Made by a program: the position numbers and the translations under genes. 64,000 nucleotides of DNA from Cristatella mucedo. Taxonomy: Eukaryota; Bryozoa; Phylactolaemata; Cristatellidae. Positions within the stretch are counted from its first letter, which is position 1, and each line of letters opens with the position of its first letter. The stretch lies in contig WPIO01000087.1 in NCBI GenBank assembly GCA_009760855.2, positions 763,001 to 827,000 of the forward strand, given 5' to 3'. Under the pieces are notes generated by a model. It saw only the letters and a program-made list of their open reading frames with translations. It ran no database searches and was not told the DNA's origin. Positions 1 through 10,879 of the stretch are shown piece by piece.

Positions 1-699
1 TCCACGAACAGTTGGCACTGATTCAAGAAAAATCCTCACTGTAATTGCTAAGTTCTATCGATAGTCGACCCGATTGAGTGACGAAAGTACCGTCTCGCCA
101 AATTGTATGATTCTCAGCTTTATGCTGGCATTCACAAATGCTGGAAATCAAGACACACTTTCTACAAGCGTTGGTTTGCTTACACCTCACCGAAAGATGC
201 CTGGCGCAGGCTAGCACATCTAGGAAGTTAAACGGGTGGTAAAGTATTGTGGCTTCAACGCCCGTGTGAATCTCTTTCAAAGCCTTTTTTAGAAGGCCGA
301 CTGAGCAACTGCAGGGAAGCAGTCAGGAGTGCAATAGAGACCCAAGATGGAGGCTAGGAACATGCAGCCAGCAGAGGTAGGGGCTGGGGGAGGAGCACTA
401 AATCGGGGGGGGAGGGGTTAGAGTTACTGAGGAGTGGCTCAGAGTGTGCTCGGACAGCGAGCAATAGCTAGCTCAGCAGAGCCGAGAGCTCCCCTCTGCC
501 TGAGCTCAAGCTCTGGCGGCGCCGTACGAGTGGGTGACTGTTGGAATCGCTGAGATTTCACGATAAGCACCCGGAGGCCCTACACGGCAAGCAATCGATC
601 GATTCGCCTGCCCATGGCCCAGCTTGATGTGAGGGGGCAGCCTTATGTGGCGTGAGCCCGAGCTGGGTCACCGAGCGTGCTAGCCCCGAGAGATGGCCG

Positions 700-701
<2 letters not shown>
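1..701. other. No gene recognised; GC-rich block at about 320-700
   Basis: The first 320 bases hold no convincing coding region. From about 320 the base composition turns clearly GC-rich, with G-runs near 400-415 and many CpG, and this continues up to the (GA)n tract. It contrasts with the AT-leaning remainder of the window. It could be a CpG-island-like 5' region of a gene outside the window or part of an unrecognised repeat; nothing in it decides between these. Confidence 0.4.
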
Positions 702-789
<88 letters not shown>

Positions 790-811
790 GGGAGAGAGAG
801 AGAGGGAGAGA
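702..811. repeat. (GA)n microsatellite
   Basis: About 110 bases of almost pure GA dinucleotide, with GG interruptions toward the right end (from about 781). Open frames crossing it on either strand read as RE or SL dipeptide runs and are artefacts of the repeat. Confidence 0.98.
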
Positions 812-1317
812 AGCGAGAGTGGCAGCCGACAGGTGCCGATGCACAGCAGGAAGCAAGCCCGAGACGTACCAGGAATTCCCAGAATCCGCGAGGATAGAAG
901 CCGCCCAGGCTCCTCTTGGTCATCTATGTTCGCGTCTGGCTCCGGTGGATCTCCGTCTGACTGCAGGTAATGATGTGGACCATAAGAGCGACGATCCTGG
1001 GTCCTCGGGGACGTGCCGTACCAAAGGGTGAGGCAGATGCCACGGTCCACAGAGTTCCCCTAGAGCGTCCTAAACGACGTATCGGCTAGAATAAGGACAC
1101 AGGGAGGACGGCGTTGTTACACGAATTTCGTGCTGCCGAAGCCTCGGTGAATTCCTTCCCTGCTGACGCCTAAACGGGACAGAGGATGAATGGAATGCGA
1201 GCTGAGGCGTGCATACATTGCACTGACTAGTCGAATGTTCCAGAAGCTGGAGCGACCGATTAGATCTCGGATACCCTACTATTTTTGAGGTGCGACGGGC
1301 ATGAGAAAGCGAGATAA

Positions 1318-1343
1318 GAGATAGATAGATAGGTAAAGAGAAG

Positions 1344-1377
<34 letters not shown>
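1318..1377. repeat. (GATA)n and (GA)n microsatellite
   Basis: A short GATA run (about 1318-1331) is followed by GA dinucleotides (about 1345-1377). It lies about 500 bases from the larger GA tract. Confidence 0.95.
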
Positions 1378-1381
<4 letters not shown>

Positions 1382-1434
1382 CGAGTCTCTGTTTCCAAAG
1401 TAACCTAGCACTTTAAAACAGCATCGGCTCTGAC

Positions 1435-1620
1435 ATCGAGTTCACCTTCTTTCAGCAATAGACAATTCGAAAATTTCAGACCTGATTAGAAAGCACGTTT
1501 CAGTCCAGCTGGTCCATGCGTTTGTGAAATCCAGTCGGTTGCCTAGGTAACCAGCTTCTCCCAGGTCTTCCGACCTGTGCTGCAAAGTGCTTACCGTTGG
1601 AGCAAAAAGCTGAAGCTAGC
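1435..1620 (+). mobile_element. LINE-A fragment (post-RT region), decayed
   Basis: Around 1465-1540 the sequence follows the LINE-A stretch that encodes the region after the RT fingers and palm (compare 59445-59530), including a recognisable version of its [14 protein letters not shown] segment. Both ends are lost and the frame is broken. Confidence 0.5.
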
Positions 1621-1870
1621 CTGAAGAACCTCACAAAAGTTGCTAAAAAACCTCACATTCTTCCATTAGACCACGAAGACCACTTTTTTCCCTGAGAGAG
1701 AGTAAGAGCGAGCAAGAGATTATAAATTGTGGTAAAGAAAACCATTCGCCGAGCCACTGGAGGCCACTTCTTCTTACAGGCCCCTATGATGACCACTGCC
1801 CATTGAAATAAACGCTCTCCAGCTAACATCTGGCTTAAGCCATTGCAATTGTGGTGTTTTACCTGGTTCA

Positions 1871-2035
1871 GTGAGCTGTGATAGCTCAGAGGTGAGGCGC
1901 TCATCCTTCGCAACCGATGTCGCGGGTTCGAATCCTGCAGTAGGCGATCCTTTATTGGCATCTGCAAGCGGCTGAAACAGCCGGTAAGGCTGTTCTGTCG
2001 CTTTATAAATGAGGCTTTTAAATTAGCTAATATTA
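1871..2035 (+). mobile_element. SINE-1 copy a (tRNA-derived)
   Basis: The head resembles a tRNA gene, with an A-box-like TAGCTCAGAGG (about 1882-1892) and a B box GGGTTCGAATCC (about 1924-1935), the two internal RNA polymerase III promoter elements. A non-tRNA body follows that is shared with the other SINE-1 copies: a CTTTATTGGCATCTGCAAG segment, a GC-rich hairpin and a CTGTCGCTTTATAAA segment. It ends in AT-rich sequence with AATTAGCT. It is not a functional tRNA gene, because the acceptor stem does not close and the body continues past the B box. Confidence 0.9.
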
Positions 2036-2059
2036 ATTACTTATTTATTCAGTGCAGCT

Positions 2060-2570
2060 AGTGGCAGCTGAGTTCAGCTTGTCTGCAGTAACTCGTTCAT
2101 TCAAGTTTCTGTGATAGCAACGATAGAGTGGAGACTGTGCAGACGTTGCCTAAGTTCTAATGGTGTAGTGTTATATTCTTAATTAGTGGCAGACAAAAGC
2201 CTTTTGTAAGAGCTCAAGGACAAAAACCGAGGCTAAGGACATATTTCTTGTGTTAGTAATGTATGCTATCTGCAGAGATATGCATCGTAGGAGTAGGAAA
2301 GCAGGAATAAGGTATAGAGAGCTACCTGTCGTCTTAGACTTAGAGAGAAATTTCGTAATGAGGTCACTCAAGGCTGGCCTGAATACAGACAGACATTGAT
2401 GTGCAGCAGGGAATTGAGGGACATAATTACTGCAGATATGTTACTGAAGGAGGGGAGTCCAGTGTGGAGGCTGCATCCTTAAGGATGCTCTCTTTGATCT
2501 ATTCTGTCTTGCAGGCCAAAAGTCTACCGAAGTGATTAGCTAGACAGCCCTAATTATTACTACTTAAGGT
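2060..2570 (-). mobile_element. LINE-A internal fragment, minus strand
   Basis: Read on the minus strand, this matches the LINE-A segment between endonuclease and RT (compare 58270-58720). It includes a degraded SKKTT-PLDPIPTVLLLRC region at about 2270-2370 and the DDLADRFSRFF area near 2500-2560. Numerous frame breaks show it is dead. A similar minus-strand piece lies at 15850-16430. Confidence 0.7.
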
Positions 2571-2811
2571 AATGACATTATTTTCACGTCGAAGAATACT
2601 TCAGAACAGGTGATCGGATTAAGATGGAAACTCTCCTTGATGGGTTTACGACAACCGTGACCAGCCTTCTTGAACTGTTCACCACATTTTCAAAGGCTAA
2701 TCCTGGGCTAAATTTTGTGAGCGGTTTATACGCATTCATTACTAAAACTCACATTATTACTTAAATCAATCCGACTCAAACCTGAGTTCCACCTATAGCA
2801 TACTGTTTTAT

Positions 2812-3275
2812 TATCTCATTAGGCCAAGCATCGTACCACCCGCTTTTCGGAATCCAACAGTCTAGAAATACATCGTACAAACCTTAAATCCTATGGAGAC
2901 CGTGCATTTAGTTCATATGCTCCCAAAGCCTGGAACTCCCTCCCGACCTGTGTCAGAACATCCCCTGACCTGACCACATTTAAAAGGAACCTAAAAACAC
3001 ACCTATTTAGGACAGCATTTAGTGGGTCCCTGTGATTCGTCCTTCCCGTGCTTATGCGTGCTGACACTGCATGCTGCCACTAACCACATTTGCATGCTGA
3101 CCCTGTGCATGCCACCCCTAACCATATTATTCATTTCGCTTGTTTTTCAAGCATGATTTTACTTACCATTCAATTGCATTTCAATTTACAGCAAATGTAA
3201 AGCGCCTAGAGAGAGATTGAGTTCTCCGAGGGCACTTTATCAAGTGAATTATCATTATTATTATTATTATTATAA
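2812..3275 (+). mobile_element. LINE-A 3' end (5'-truncated)
   Basis: It starts at the codons for QAKHRTT-FSESNS near the end of the LINE-A ORF and runs through the FKRNLKTHLFRTAFSGSL C-terminus. The 3' UTR follows with the conserved stem-loop (AAAGCGCC to GGGCACTTT, about 3199-3238) and an (ATT)n tail ending near 3275. This is typical 5' truncation from incomplete target-primed reverse transcription. Confidence 0.93.
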
Positions 3276-4334
3276 TCTCATTGCTCTCCATTTGATGCGT
3301 GCCTGAGCTTGCTATTATTTTTATTATTGTATTATCTTTATATTTATTGTTTTATTAGCACTTGTATGAACTAACTTCTTTCGGAGTTGTTAAATTATTC
3401 GCTCACGCACAGCATGAATATTCTTTAAGAATGAGCTGATTTTAAGGAAGCAATATCATGAATTGGGTATGCAATATCTTACAAAGTTATCAAATGGTTA
3501 CCTTGGCGCTAGCATACACGACTATTTCTTAAAGCGCAGATTTAAATTGGCTCATGTTTCATGCTCAGTAGTTGAAGCCAAGAGTGACTGCCGCATTCGC
3601 GTTATTAAAAAGGAGTTTGTAGAATTCTGCCATAAGATATTTAATCTCAATAGAGGAATATGGTTCCATAGTCTATTCAGAAACATGTGCTCATTTGTCT
3701 CTGAGAAATTATCGAAGCTAATTACATTATACTAAACAGCGACGACAAAGAGCCCCTTTGTACACACCGATACGTCGTTATGATGAAACGTTTTCGTTGT
3801 AAGCATTACTTTACACTGAGTATGGTAATCAAATGGTACTCTAGTTTGATATTTGCTCTGAGACACAACTCTATATGGTATTTCTCATTCAATTTTATCA
3901 GAAAAACGTTTCTTGGAGTCTTGACTAAAATACCTCAATATTTAGTGCATTTAAAAAATATTTGGCTTAACATTTTATCTAACCTCTTGTAAATTTAGCT
4001 GCGAATTAGTTGCATAGTTGTCGCTAAAATTCCCTTCCTAAGCCTTACTTAAATTAATGACTGTCTTCACAAGGAAGTAAACATTTTCTGGTAATTGCGA
4101 ATATTAAAAAGCCCATACTACAGATTCATGCCCCTGGGTATTGCTCTAGCGTAAAAAATTACTCGTTTGAATAATTAAAATTTAGGTATTTATTTGTCCC
4201 ATTAAAAATTACCCAAGTTTCAAATAACCTAGTACGGTAGTTTCTCATCAAAGCATGCAGAAGATATTAGTAGCCATGTACAATCTGTTGCAATCCTTTT
4301 AAATATCCGAGCTTAAGAGAAATATCAGAGTGGC
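3276..4334. other. No gene recognised
   Basis: AT-rich sequence. Two short open frames (90 codons at 3463-3735 and 70 codons at 3780-3992, both +) show no recognisable domain and no compositional signal, and are probably chance. Confidence 0.5.
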
Positions 4335-5575
4335 GGTTTTCGCAGAGGAAATTCAAAAGCAAATTAAGTTTAACTCCCTTGCTGCCCGCATTGATGACAT
4401 CCGCACTTGGATGGTAGCAAATTTTCTAAAATTGAATGATCATAAGAACCACTTACTAGTTATGGGCAAACCAAGTGTGATGCAGAAATTGGAAAGGTTA
4501 ACGCTCAACATTGGCTCTGCCAGCACATATCCTGTTAAAATGCACGAAATCCTGGTGTTATGTTCCAAAGTGACCTCTCGTAAAAGGACCCAACCCGCTC
4601 CATAGTCAATTCTGCCTACTTTCAACTACATAAAATTTCTAAAATTTGTGCTTGTTTTAAGATGGATACCACATCTAAGTTGGTCAAAACATTCGTGGCA
4701 TCCCGTCTTGACTTCTGTAACTCACTGCTTTCTGGTCTACCGGTGTTTGCAATCAGGTGCTTTCAGCTGTTGTAATACTCAGCAGCTGGGCTTGTATGTC
4801 GTGAGTAGCCCAGTTACCACGTCATGCTACTTCTTGCCGACCTGCACTGGCTATCAACCATGCAACGCATCGACTTCAAGGTTTTAACGCTCACTTTTAG
4901 ATTCCTTCTTTCTTTGGCTCCAGACTACCTATCAAATCTACTTTCTACCAAGCTAAGCATCGTACCACACACTTTTTGGAATCTAACTGTTTACCTATAC
5001 CTCGTAAAAACCTCAAATCCTTTGAAAATCACGCCTTTAGTTCACATGCACCCAAAGTCTGGAACTCACTCTGGACTTGAGTCACGATTTCCCCTGACTT
5101 GACCACATTTAAAAAGAAATTGCAAACGCATTTAAGTAGCATAAATCTTGTACAATAACTAATTACTAGCTGATTTAACAGCCTCTTCTTTATAGCGACA
5201 GAGGATCCTTTATGGCTACCACCACCGCTTGCAGTGGCGATAAAAGATCGCTCACTGTAGGAATCGAACCCACGACCTGGAATGTTGCGAAAACAACTGC
5301 CTTACCTAGTATACCATCACGGCTCACCATTTAGTGGGTCCAAGTGATTCAACCTTTATGTTTTATGCGTGCTAACATCATGCATGCTGCAACTAACAAC
5401 ACTTGCATTATGACGATGTGCATGTCACCCATAACCTTGTTATTCTTATTGTTTATTGAGCCTGCTACCACTAACCATTCGATCGTGTTTCCTTTGGAGC
5501 AATAGTAATACGCCTAGAATGCGATTGATTTCTCTGAGGGCGCTTTATCAAGTGTAATATTATTATCATTATACC
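4335..5575 (+). mobile_element. LINE-A 3' third, interrupted by SINE-1
   Basis: It starts just after the YADD region. The segment at 4390-4520 encodes a clear IDDIRTWMVANFLKLN followed by a LLVMGKPS stretch. It continues through the C-terminal region with many frameshifts, then the 3' UTR stem-loop and an (ATT)-like tail near 5565. A minus-oriented SINE-1 (5160-5328) splits the last codons (the LFRTAFSG region) from the UTR, so the SINE arrived after the LINE. Confidence 0.9.
5160..5328 (-). mobile_element. SINE-1 copy b, nested in LINE-A
   Basis: On the minus strand it begins with GGTGAGCCGTGATGG, carries a B box within GGGTTCGATTCC (about 5256-5267), then the shared body with the TGCAAGCGGTGG hairpin half and CTGTCGCTATAAAG, and ends in AATCAGCTAGTAATT. 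It interrupts a LINE-A copy, giving a clean relative date. A target-site duplication is not clear. Confidence 0.93.
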
Positions 5576-6779
5576 ATGCTTATGAATCTCTATGGTGAAG
5601 TTTTAGAAACCCCCCTAATTTCGCAGTTCCCAATAAAGGTAAGGGAGCATACTCGTTGGTTTATGCTAGTTCAATAGCGTTTCCTTCGGGAGTCTTTCAT
5701 TTTGTTGACCTGATTATTTGAATGCGATACTTGGCAAACCTTTACTACGTGAAAGCTGAACCTTACTGGCTATAATACCAAGATGTCAGGAGTTTCTTAG
5801 GTTGACTTTTTTCGAACGAGTCAGACAGGATCTGAAGCTAGTTAATTATCATTGGTCTCCAATTGAATAGTACCAGAGGGTATATGCTGCAAAGCATCAA
5901 ATATGAATACAATCCACGCGCCTTCACGTTATTTAAGGATGGGAAAGACCACGATTTCTTTCCTTGATTGTGCTGTCGTTAAAACATGTTCAGAGTTTTC
6001 ATACAATGTACCTGTCTGTGGAATTTCTTGTGAGACACATTTTGCTTAGAAAGGCTGACATGTACGTTTTCTGCCATGGTAAATATATTTAATTTTGAAC
6101 GACCTGCAAATGGCTTTTAGAGTGAAAAAGACACGTGACGAGAAAGATAAAACGTATTAGGAAGGTTCGCCACTCATCCTCATGTAGTTGCTGTAATAAC
6201 GGAGATTTCCGATAACAACACACTTTAAAATACTAAAGTAATAGACTTAAGCGAGTAAAGATGAAGAGTGCTCCAACTATTTAAAATAAAAGCATTAGAC
6301 CGCTTAATAAATTTATCTAGGGCAAAAATGCTGATGAAATTGATGTGATTAAATTTATTCACAAGGAAGTAAAAACTATAATGTGGGAGGATGACCTTAC
6401 TGATTGTCCGAGAGTCGTAGCTATGCAGTTATCTCAATGTAGCCTGCTGAACTATCAATGGGCAAAAATATTTAAATAAGAATGATAGCTCTATTTAACT
6501 GCTTAGTTTATTTTTACGAGGGTTATTTAAAAAATGTAGTACATATATTCTGAGTGGCTCAAAAACTGAGCAGCTACTTACTCTACAAGCCTAGATTGGC
6601 AATGACATTCACAATTGCCAGTAGTAACTGTTGGGCCAAAGGTAAAACTAAAACCAATAAATCTAAAAAAGTATGCCAAAAAAGTATTGCATTTACTATG
6701 ACAACAGCTCCAAAATTCTTTACTATATTGAAACATTAAAGTGTCCTTCGGTAGTATTTATGATTCGTTCTATGTGGGT
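5576..6779. other. No gene recognised
   Basis: AT-rich intergenic sequence. No domain-like translation, tRNA-like promoter or repeat family was seen, apart from the LINE-A tail that begins at about 6780. Confidence 0.5.
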
Positions 6780-6955
6780 TATGTGTGGTACGTGCTTATT
6801 CTATGCCTGCTTCTTCCACCAAGCATGTTACTACCAAAAATTTGGTAATGCTTTCATTAAAGTATCTGTAAAGGGCCTAGAAAGAGATCCAGTTCTTAGA
6901 GGGCACTATACAAATTTGTTACTAGTAATATTATCCTTATTAATTTTGATCGTAA
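6780..6955 (+). mobile_element. LINE-A 3' UTR remnant
   Basis: A degraded 3' UTR: a TATGTGTGGTACGTGCTTATTC-like stretch, then GTAAAGGGCCTAGAAAGAGA, a TTCTTAGAGGGCACTATACAAA segment, and a short ATT-rich tail. Stem pairing is mostly lost. It ends about 190 bases upstream of receptor gene 1. Confidence 0.75.
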
Positions 6956-7140
6956 AGTACAACAGTTTTGTTGTTCGTTTCACCGTAACCGATGTTCCCT
7001 GCATTACGGTCATAGAACAAAACAAAACCATATATGGAATACATTTTATGAAGCAAACCCACTAGCAGCAAGGTTTTCAATAATCGATTAGTGCTTTTTG
7101 TAGCCATTACAGAATCATCTTCATCGACCAGGGGTGCATC

Positions 7141-8301
7141 ATGGACGATGCAGCCGGCAATTTTAGAGGTTCGCCGGAAATGCCGGCCACGCAGCGGGCA
7201 GATGATGACCGTTCGCTCGCATCAATTCCACAGCAACTCTGGGTCTACGTTGGGATGCCCGTGCTTGTCTTAGGAACCGTCCAGCACATGCTGACCCTAC
7301 TGGTGCTGCTAGGCAGCAGAAGAATGCGCTCGCTGCCGCTGTCAGTTTACCTGGCCGCTTCGGCACTCTCGGGCTTAGCTGCTCTCTACATTGGCCTGCT
7401 CAGACAGATCCTGCTGAACCTGGACGGATTCAAACGGGACGTTCGAGAGGAGACCACTGACGCAGGATGTCGACTGCACGCCGCTCTCACGTACCTCAGC
7501 CTCCAGCTATTTGCTTGGCTTCAGGCATGCGTGGCTGTCGAGAGGGTAGTTGCGGTGCGGCATCCTTTACAGTATAAGCAATGGTGCACGTGGAAGCGGA
7601 ACTTGGTCATCGTGCTGGTGATGATTCTCACGCTGGCTTCGCTGAACACCATCGTGGTCGACTCGTACTCTCTGGACGATGCGAACAGGTGCGCTCCGTA
7701 CAAGGAGTTTCTCTTTGACAGCGTCTGGGGCTCAGTGGATCTCGTTCTCTTTTCGCTGATGCCCGTAGCAGTCATGGTGCCCTGTAACATTTCGACCGTA
7801 GTCAGCATATGCAGGAGCGGAGAGTACAGGCGAGGCAAGAACGCTTCAGCCAGCTATCGTAGGTCTAGACAGCTCACGCTCATGCTACTGGTTAGCAATA
7901 TAATATGCATCCTCACCACGTTGCCAATATCCATAATATTCCTGGCACCAGGCTGGTCACGCATTCCCGGATCAATAGAAAGCATCACCAGACTGATGGA
8001 GTGGACAGTTTTCAGTTTGCTGCAGTATTTGGGTACTACGCTCGATTTCACTATCTACAGCTTACTGGCGCAGAAATTTCGTCAAGCCACTCGTGACCTG
8101 TTCTGCAACGGATTGTACGGCAGAGTCACGTCGCAAGATTCAACCAGTCACCTATCGCTGCACTCCATTAGAGCCTTCATTTCCTCGTCCAAGCGAGAAT
8201 GGGAGCTTGAGAGCATTGTTCATGGGAGCGTGGAGGACATGTGCAAGAATTTACCAAAGGCAGTTGAGTCGAGTAGGGATCGACTAGAAATAACGATGTA
8301 G
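7141..8301 (+). CDS. Divergent class A-like 7TM receptor, paralogue 1 (386 aa, single exon)
   Basis: Predicted plasma-membrane G protein-coupled receptor; ligand unknown. Hydrophobic segments lie at about 34-57, 66-90, 107-139, 152-172, 198-224, 243-268 and 288-310. Kept class A marks are C110 (TM3) with C184 (ECL2), E134-R-V in place of DRY, P208 in TM5 and a TTLP motif at 259-262 (P6.50). Odd points: N1.50 appears to be H49, D2.50 is a small residue in the ALSGLAAL stretch (75-82), TM4 has no Trp, W6.48 is Thr, and NPxxY reads DFTIY (302-306). The tail has C322, a possible palmitoylation site, and a Ser-rich stretch. There is no cleavable signal peptide and no extracellular N-glycosylation sequon. 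The ATG has G at +4 and is the natural start. No intron is apparent, and no AATAAA occurs in the 430 bases after the stop. Paralogue 2 lies about 23.7 kb downstream on the same strand. It resembles peptide or orphan receptors of lophotrochozoans, but the subfamily cannot be fixed by eye. Confidence 0.93.
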   Translation: MDDAAGNFRGSPEMPATQRADDDRSLASIPQQLWVYVGMPVLVLGTVQHMLTLLVLLGSRRMRSLPLSVYLAASALSGLAALYIGLLRQILLNLDGFKRDVREETTDAGCRLHAALTYLSLQLFAWLQACVAVERVVAVRHPLQYKQWCTWKRNLVIVLVMILTLASLNTIVVDSYSLDDANRCAPYKEFLFDSVWGSVDLVLFSLMPVAVMVPCNISTVVSICRSGEYRRGKNASASYRRSRQLTLMLLVSNIICILTTLPISIIFLAPGWSRIPGSIESITRLMEWTVFSLLQYLGTTLDFTIYSLLAQKFRQATRDLFCNGLYGRVTSQDSTSHLSLHSIRAFISSSKREWELESIVHGSVEDMCKNLPKAVESSRDRLEITM

Positions 8302-8739
8302 AACAAAGTTGAAACTGTTGACTGAACTCTTCAAATTGTTTTTTTACCTCCAGACAGCTATTAAGGAATTCACGAAGAGCAGCGGAATTTTGAAGGATAT
8401 GGGGAAATTAGCCCTCAAACTCTGGATACATATCTTATTTGAACTGCCGTAACTCTACTGGGTGTTTTTCCACTGCCAGATGCTTATTTTAATGAAAATT
8501 AATTGCCCTAAAATGAAAAGCAGTCTTTTGGGCTCAAATGAAGTCCAAAACTTTGCAAGTGGCTTTAAAATTAACTAAGTCATTACAAGTAAATATATTG
8601 CTGCCTGATATAGCTCTGTTAATCTATTAATTGTAACTAAATTTTGGAAAAAGGTGTTTCCTGCCTACTCGGCGGTGCTAGGAGGTGAGAAATTCCTCAA
8701 TCTTTAGAACAAGTTAATTTAGAATGACGCCAGTCATGA
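8302..8739. other. 3' flank of receptor gene 1, nothing further recognised
   Basis: AT-rich sequence that may hold the 3' UTR. No AATAAA signal and no repeat were recognised before the LINE-A remnant at about 8740. Confidence 0.4.
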
Positions 8740-9065
8740 CCGGAGCAGTTGCCGCGTTACACTTCTTATCAGCGATCCTCACTAGCTCCCCAGCAAGCAG
8801 CGTATCGACGTCAAGGCTAGTAATTCACTCATTGATTCTTTTGATTTCATGCTAAAAACAACCTATCAAAAATATTTACTAATCAGGCGAGGCATCGTAC
8901 CACCCACTTTTCTGACTCAAGTCGTGTAGCAGTGCCTCCAGCCACCCTAAAATCCTATGGAGTCAGTGCCTTTAGCTACTACGCGCAAGACCTTTATCTT
9001 GATCTCAAATGAAGTCGCAATATCCACTGACTTGATGATATTGAAAGAAGCTAAGAATGCATGTA
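8740..9065 (+). mobile_element. LINE-A C-terminal remnant, heavily decayed
   Basis: The order of weak matches follows LINE-A: a CAGCGTATCGACGTCAAGG segment (compare the KQRIDFKV codons), then GGCGAGGCATCGTACCACCC (QAKHRTT), then a CCTATGGAGTCAGTGCC stretch (SFGDRAF) and a final TTGAAAGAAGCTAAGAATGC (FKRNLK). Stops and indels throughout; the 3' UTR is missing. Confidence 0.65.
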
Positions 9066-10419
9066 TAATTCGCAGATTGCTGTGTTAGACGCTCAAGAAA
9101 GTTCCGAAGTAAACAAATTAATTAGATAACTAACCGTAATTAAATAATTAAATAACCGTATAACCTATGGTTATAATTGTTATAGAATATGCTTTTGTAA
9201 TGCTTCAAAAAACCATTTTTCTTTCCGCGCGTAAAAAAGTGATGCCAGAAAAGTCGCGACATAATTGATCTTGATAATCGAGCTAGGTATTGAGCATAGA
9301 CTTGCTGAAAAAAGGCGCACAAGAAGAAATTCTGGGCCGCGGGCTGGTATGAACCCTAGCTGGGCGAAGCTCCCTTGACAGTAAACTGGCAAGCACGCAA
9401 AGTAAATACGCATATAGATATGGTAACGGGTGGGAGGGGCCGCACTGAGTTGCACGCGATTAATTGAGTCGGCTGGGAATCCCAAGAGACTAAATGGAAT
9501 TGGAGCTACCTTAGAAAGTTTTGCCATAAGTAGGATCTGCATTTTATAGCATGCTTTTCCAACAGTAATGTATGTGAGCTTAGTCACCATGGCTGTCACG
9601 TGGCCAAGTCACGTGGCTAAGTTGGTGTCGCTTCTCTCTAACGATTATACATCCGAAGTACTGACCGGATGTCCACCGGATGTCTACTCTGACCGGCTAT
9701 TGAGACGCTCGCATTTGGCGACTGAATGCAAGAGCAGAAAACCTCATGAGCCAAAAGACCAAGATAAGAAGCATGCTTAGAAGAGAGTGCCTTGATATTT
9801 AAGTGCATGGTATGATTTATTCATGCCTCATAACTGATGGAAATGCAAAGAAATAATCTACCTACAGCAAACTACATTCAGAGTCGGTTTGCAAATAGGC
9901 AGAGTCGTTGTCATTAGCTTTAGCTCATCTAACCATCTCACATGTCGGTAGTAGCCCCCTGACCACGGTGTCATAAAGAAAATACTTAACTTTATGCTGG
10001 AAAAATAATTTTTTGCTGCGGTAATTGGTGCCCAGTCCTTACCTATTGGCATGTCCAGGACTTTTGAGCGACACGCATTGCAGTCGTTTTGCGAGAATCC
10101 GAGCTCGTGAAGCATGCGAAAAATAAATTAAAATCCGAAGCTCAGTTTTAATTACTGCGAATACTACTCAAACTTAGTTATTAGTTGTCTTGCATAGTTT
10201 TAAAGGAAAACGTATTCAAAATTGATTTCTCTTGAGAAGTTATTATATGTCATCTTATTAAAACGTTATCGGCGGTAGAGTCTGTACAAAATACAGATGA
10301 ATTACTCCTTCGAGACCATTGAATAAGGGACCACAACGGTCCAATACTTAATTCTGAATTTTCCAAGCTACAATACACAGAAAAATCGAATGCGGACCTT
10401 CTTTGGCAGGGGTAACATT
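9066..10419. other. No gene recognised
   Basis: No domain-like translation or known repeat was seen. Short open frames at 9180-9599 (-), 9568-9780 (+) and 9858-10115 (-) show no family features. Confidence 0.5.
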
Positions 10420-10875
10420 TGCAGTTTTTTCATGCGCTTGTGACATCCTCTCAAGACTTCTGTAATTTCATAGCCCAGTTCTTCCAGCCTGAGCAATAAA
10501 CTATTAACAGCTGGCTAGAAACTCTTCAGCTAGGCTTATCTGTTATGAATGCTGCAATAGCCACTTAATAAAACACTTCTCACTGAGTTGCGGTGACTTT
10601 CCAATAAGCAGAGAATTCGTGTCAAGGTTTAGCTATTTTCTTTCAGGTACTTCTCTCTTGTACTACAACATAGTAGCCAGAACTGCAGTAAAACCAGGCT
10701 AGGCATTCTACTACACATATTAACCTTACATATGCCGGTCAGCTGTACGTCAAACACACCTTATAACATTTGGAGACAACTTCTTCAGTTCATACACCCC
10801 AAACGCCTGCAAATCATTACCGATTGATTTCATGACATCCCTGTATTGAAAAATTTAAAATGAGGCTAAATACAT
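10420..10875 (+). mobile_element. LINE-A C-terminal remnant, heavily decayed
   Basis: It begins with a version of the [13 protein letters not shown] codons (about 10430-10470), then a LQLVQNSAARL-like stretch near 10500-10535 and, near 10780-10850, remnants of the GDRAFSSYAPKAWNS region. It stops where LINE-B begins (about 10880). Confidence 0.6.
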
Positions 10876-10879
10876 GTTA

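Noticed and set aside
558-1050. Several overlapping open frames around the GA tract (both strands).
   Set aside because: They read as RE or SL dipeptide runs caused by the microsatellite and have no conserved flanks.
1871-1950. A functional tRNA gene from the A- and B-box matches.
   Set aside because: The acceptor stem does not pair, and the same sequence continues into a SINE body found in five other places.
9325-9370. A tRNA-like B box near GGTATGAACCC on the minus strand.
   Set aside because: The match to the B-box consensus fails at key positions and no A box is present at the right distance.
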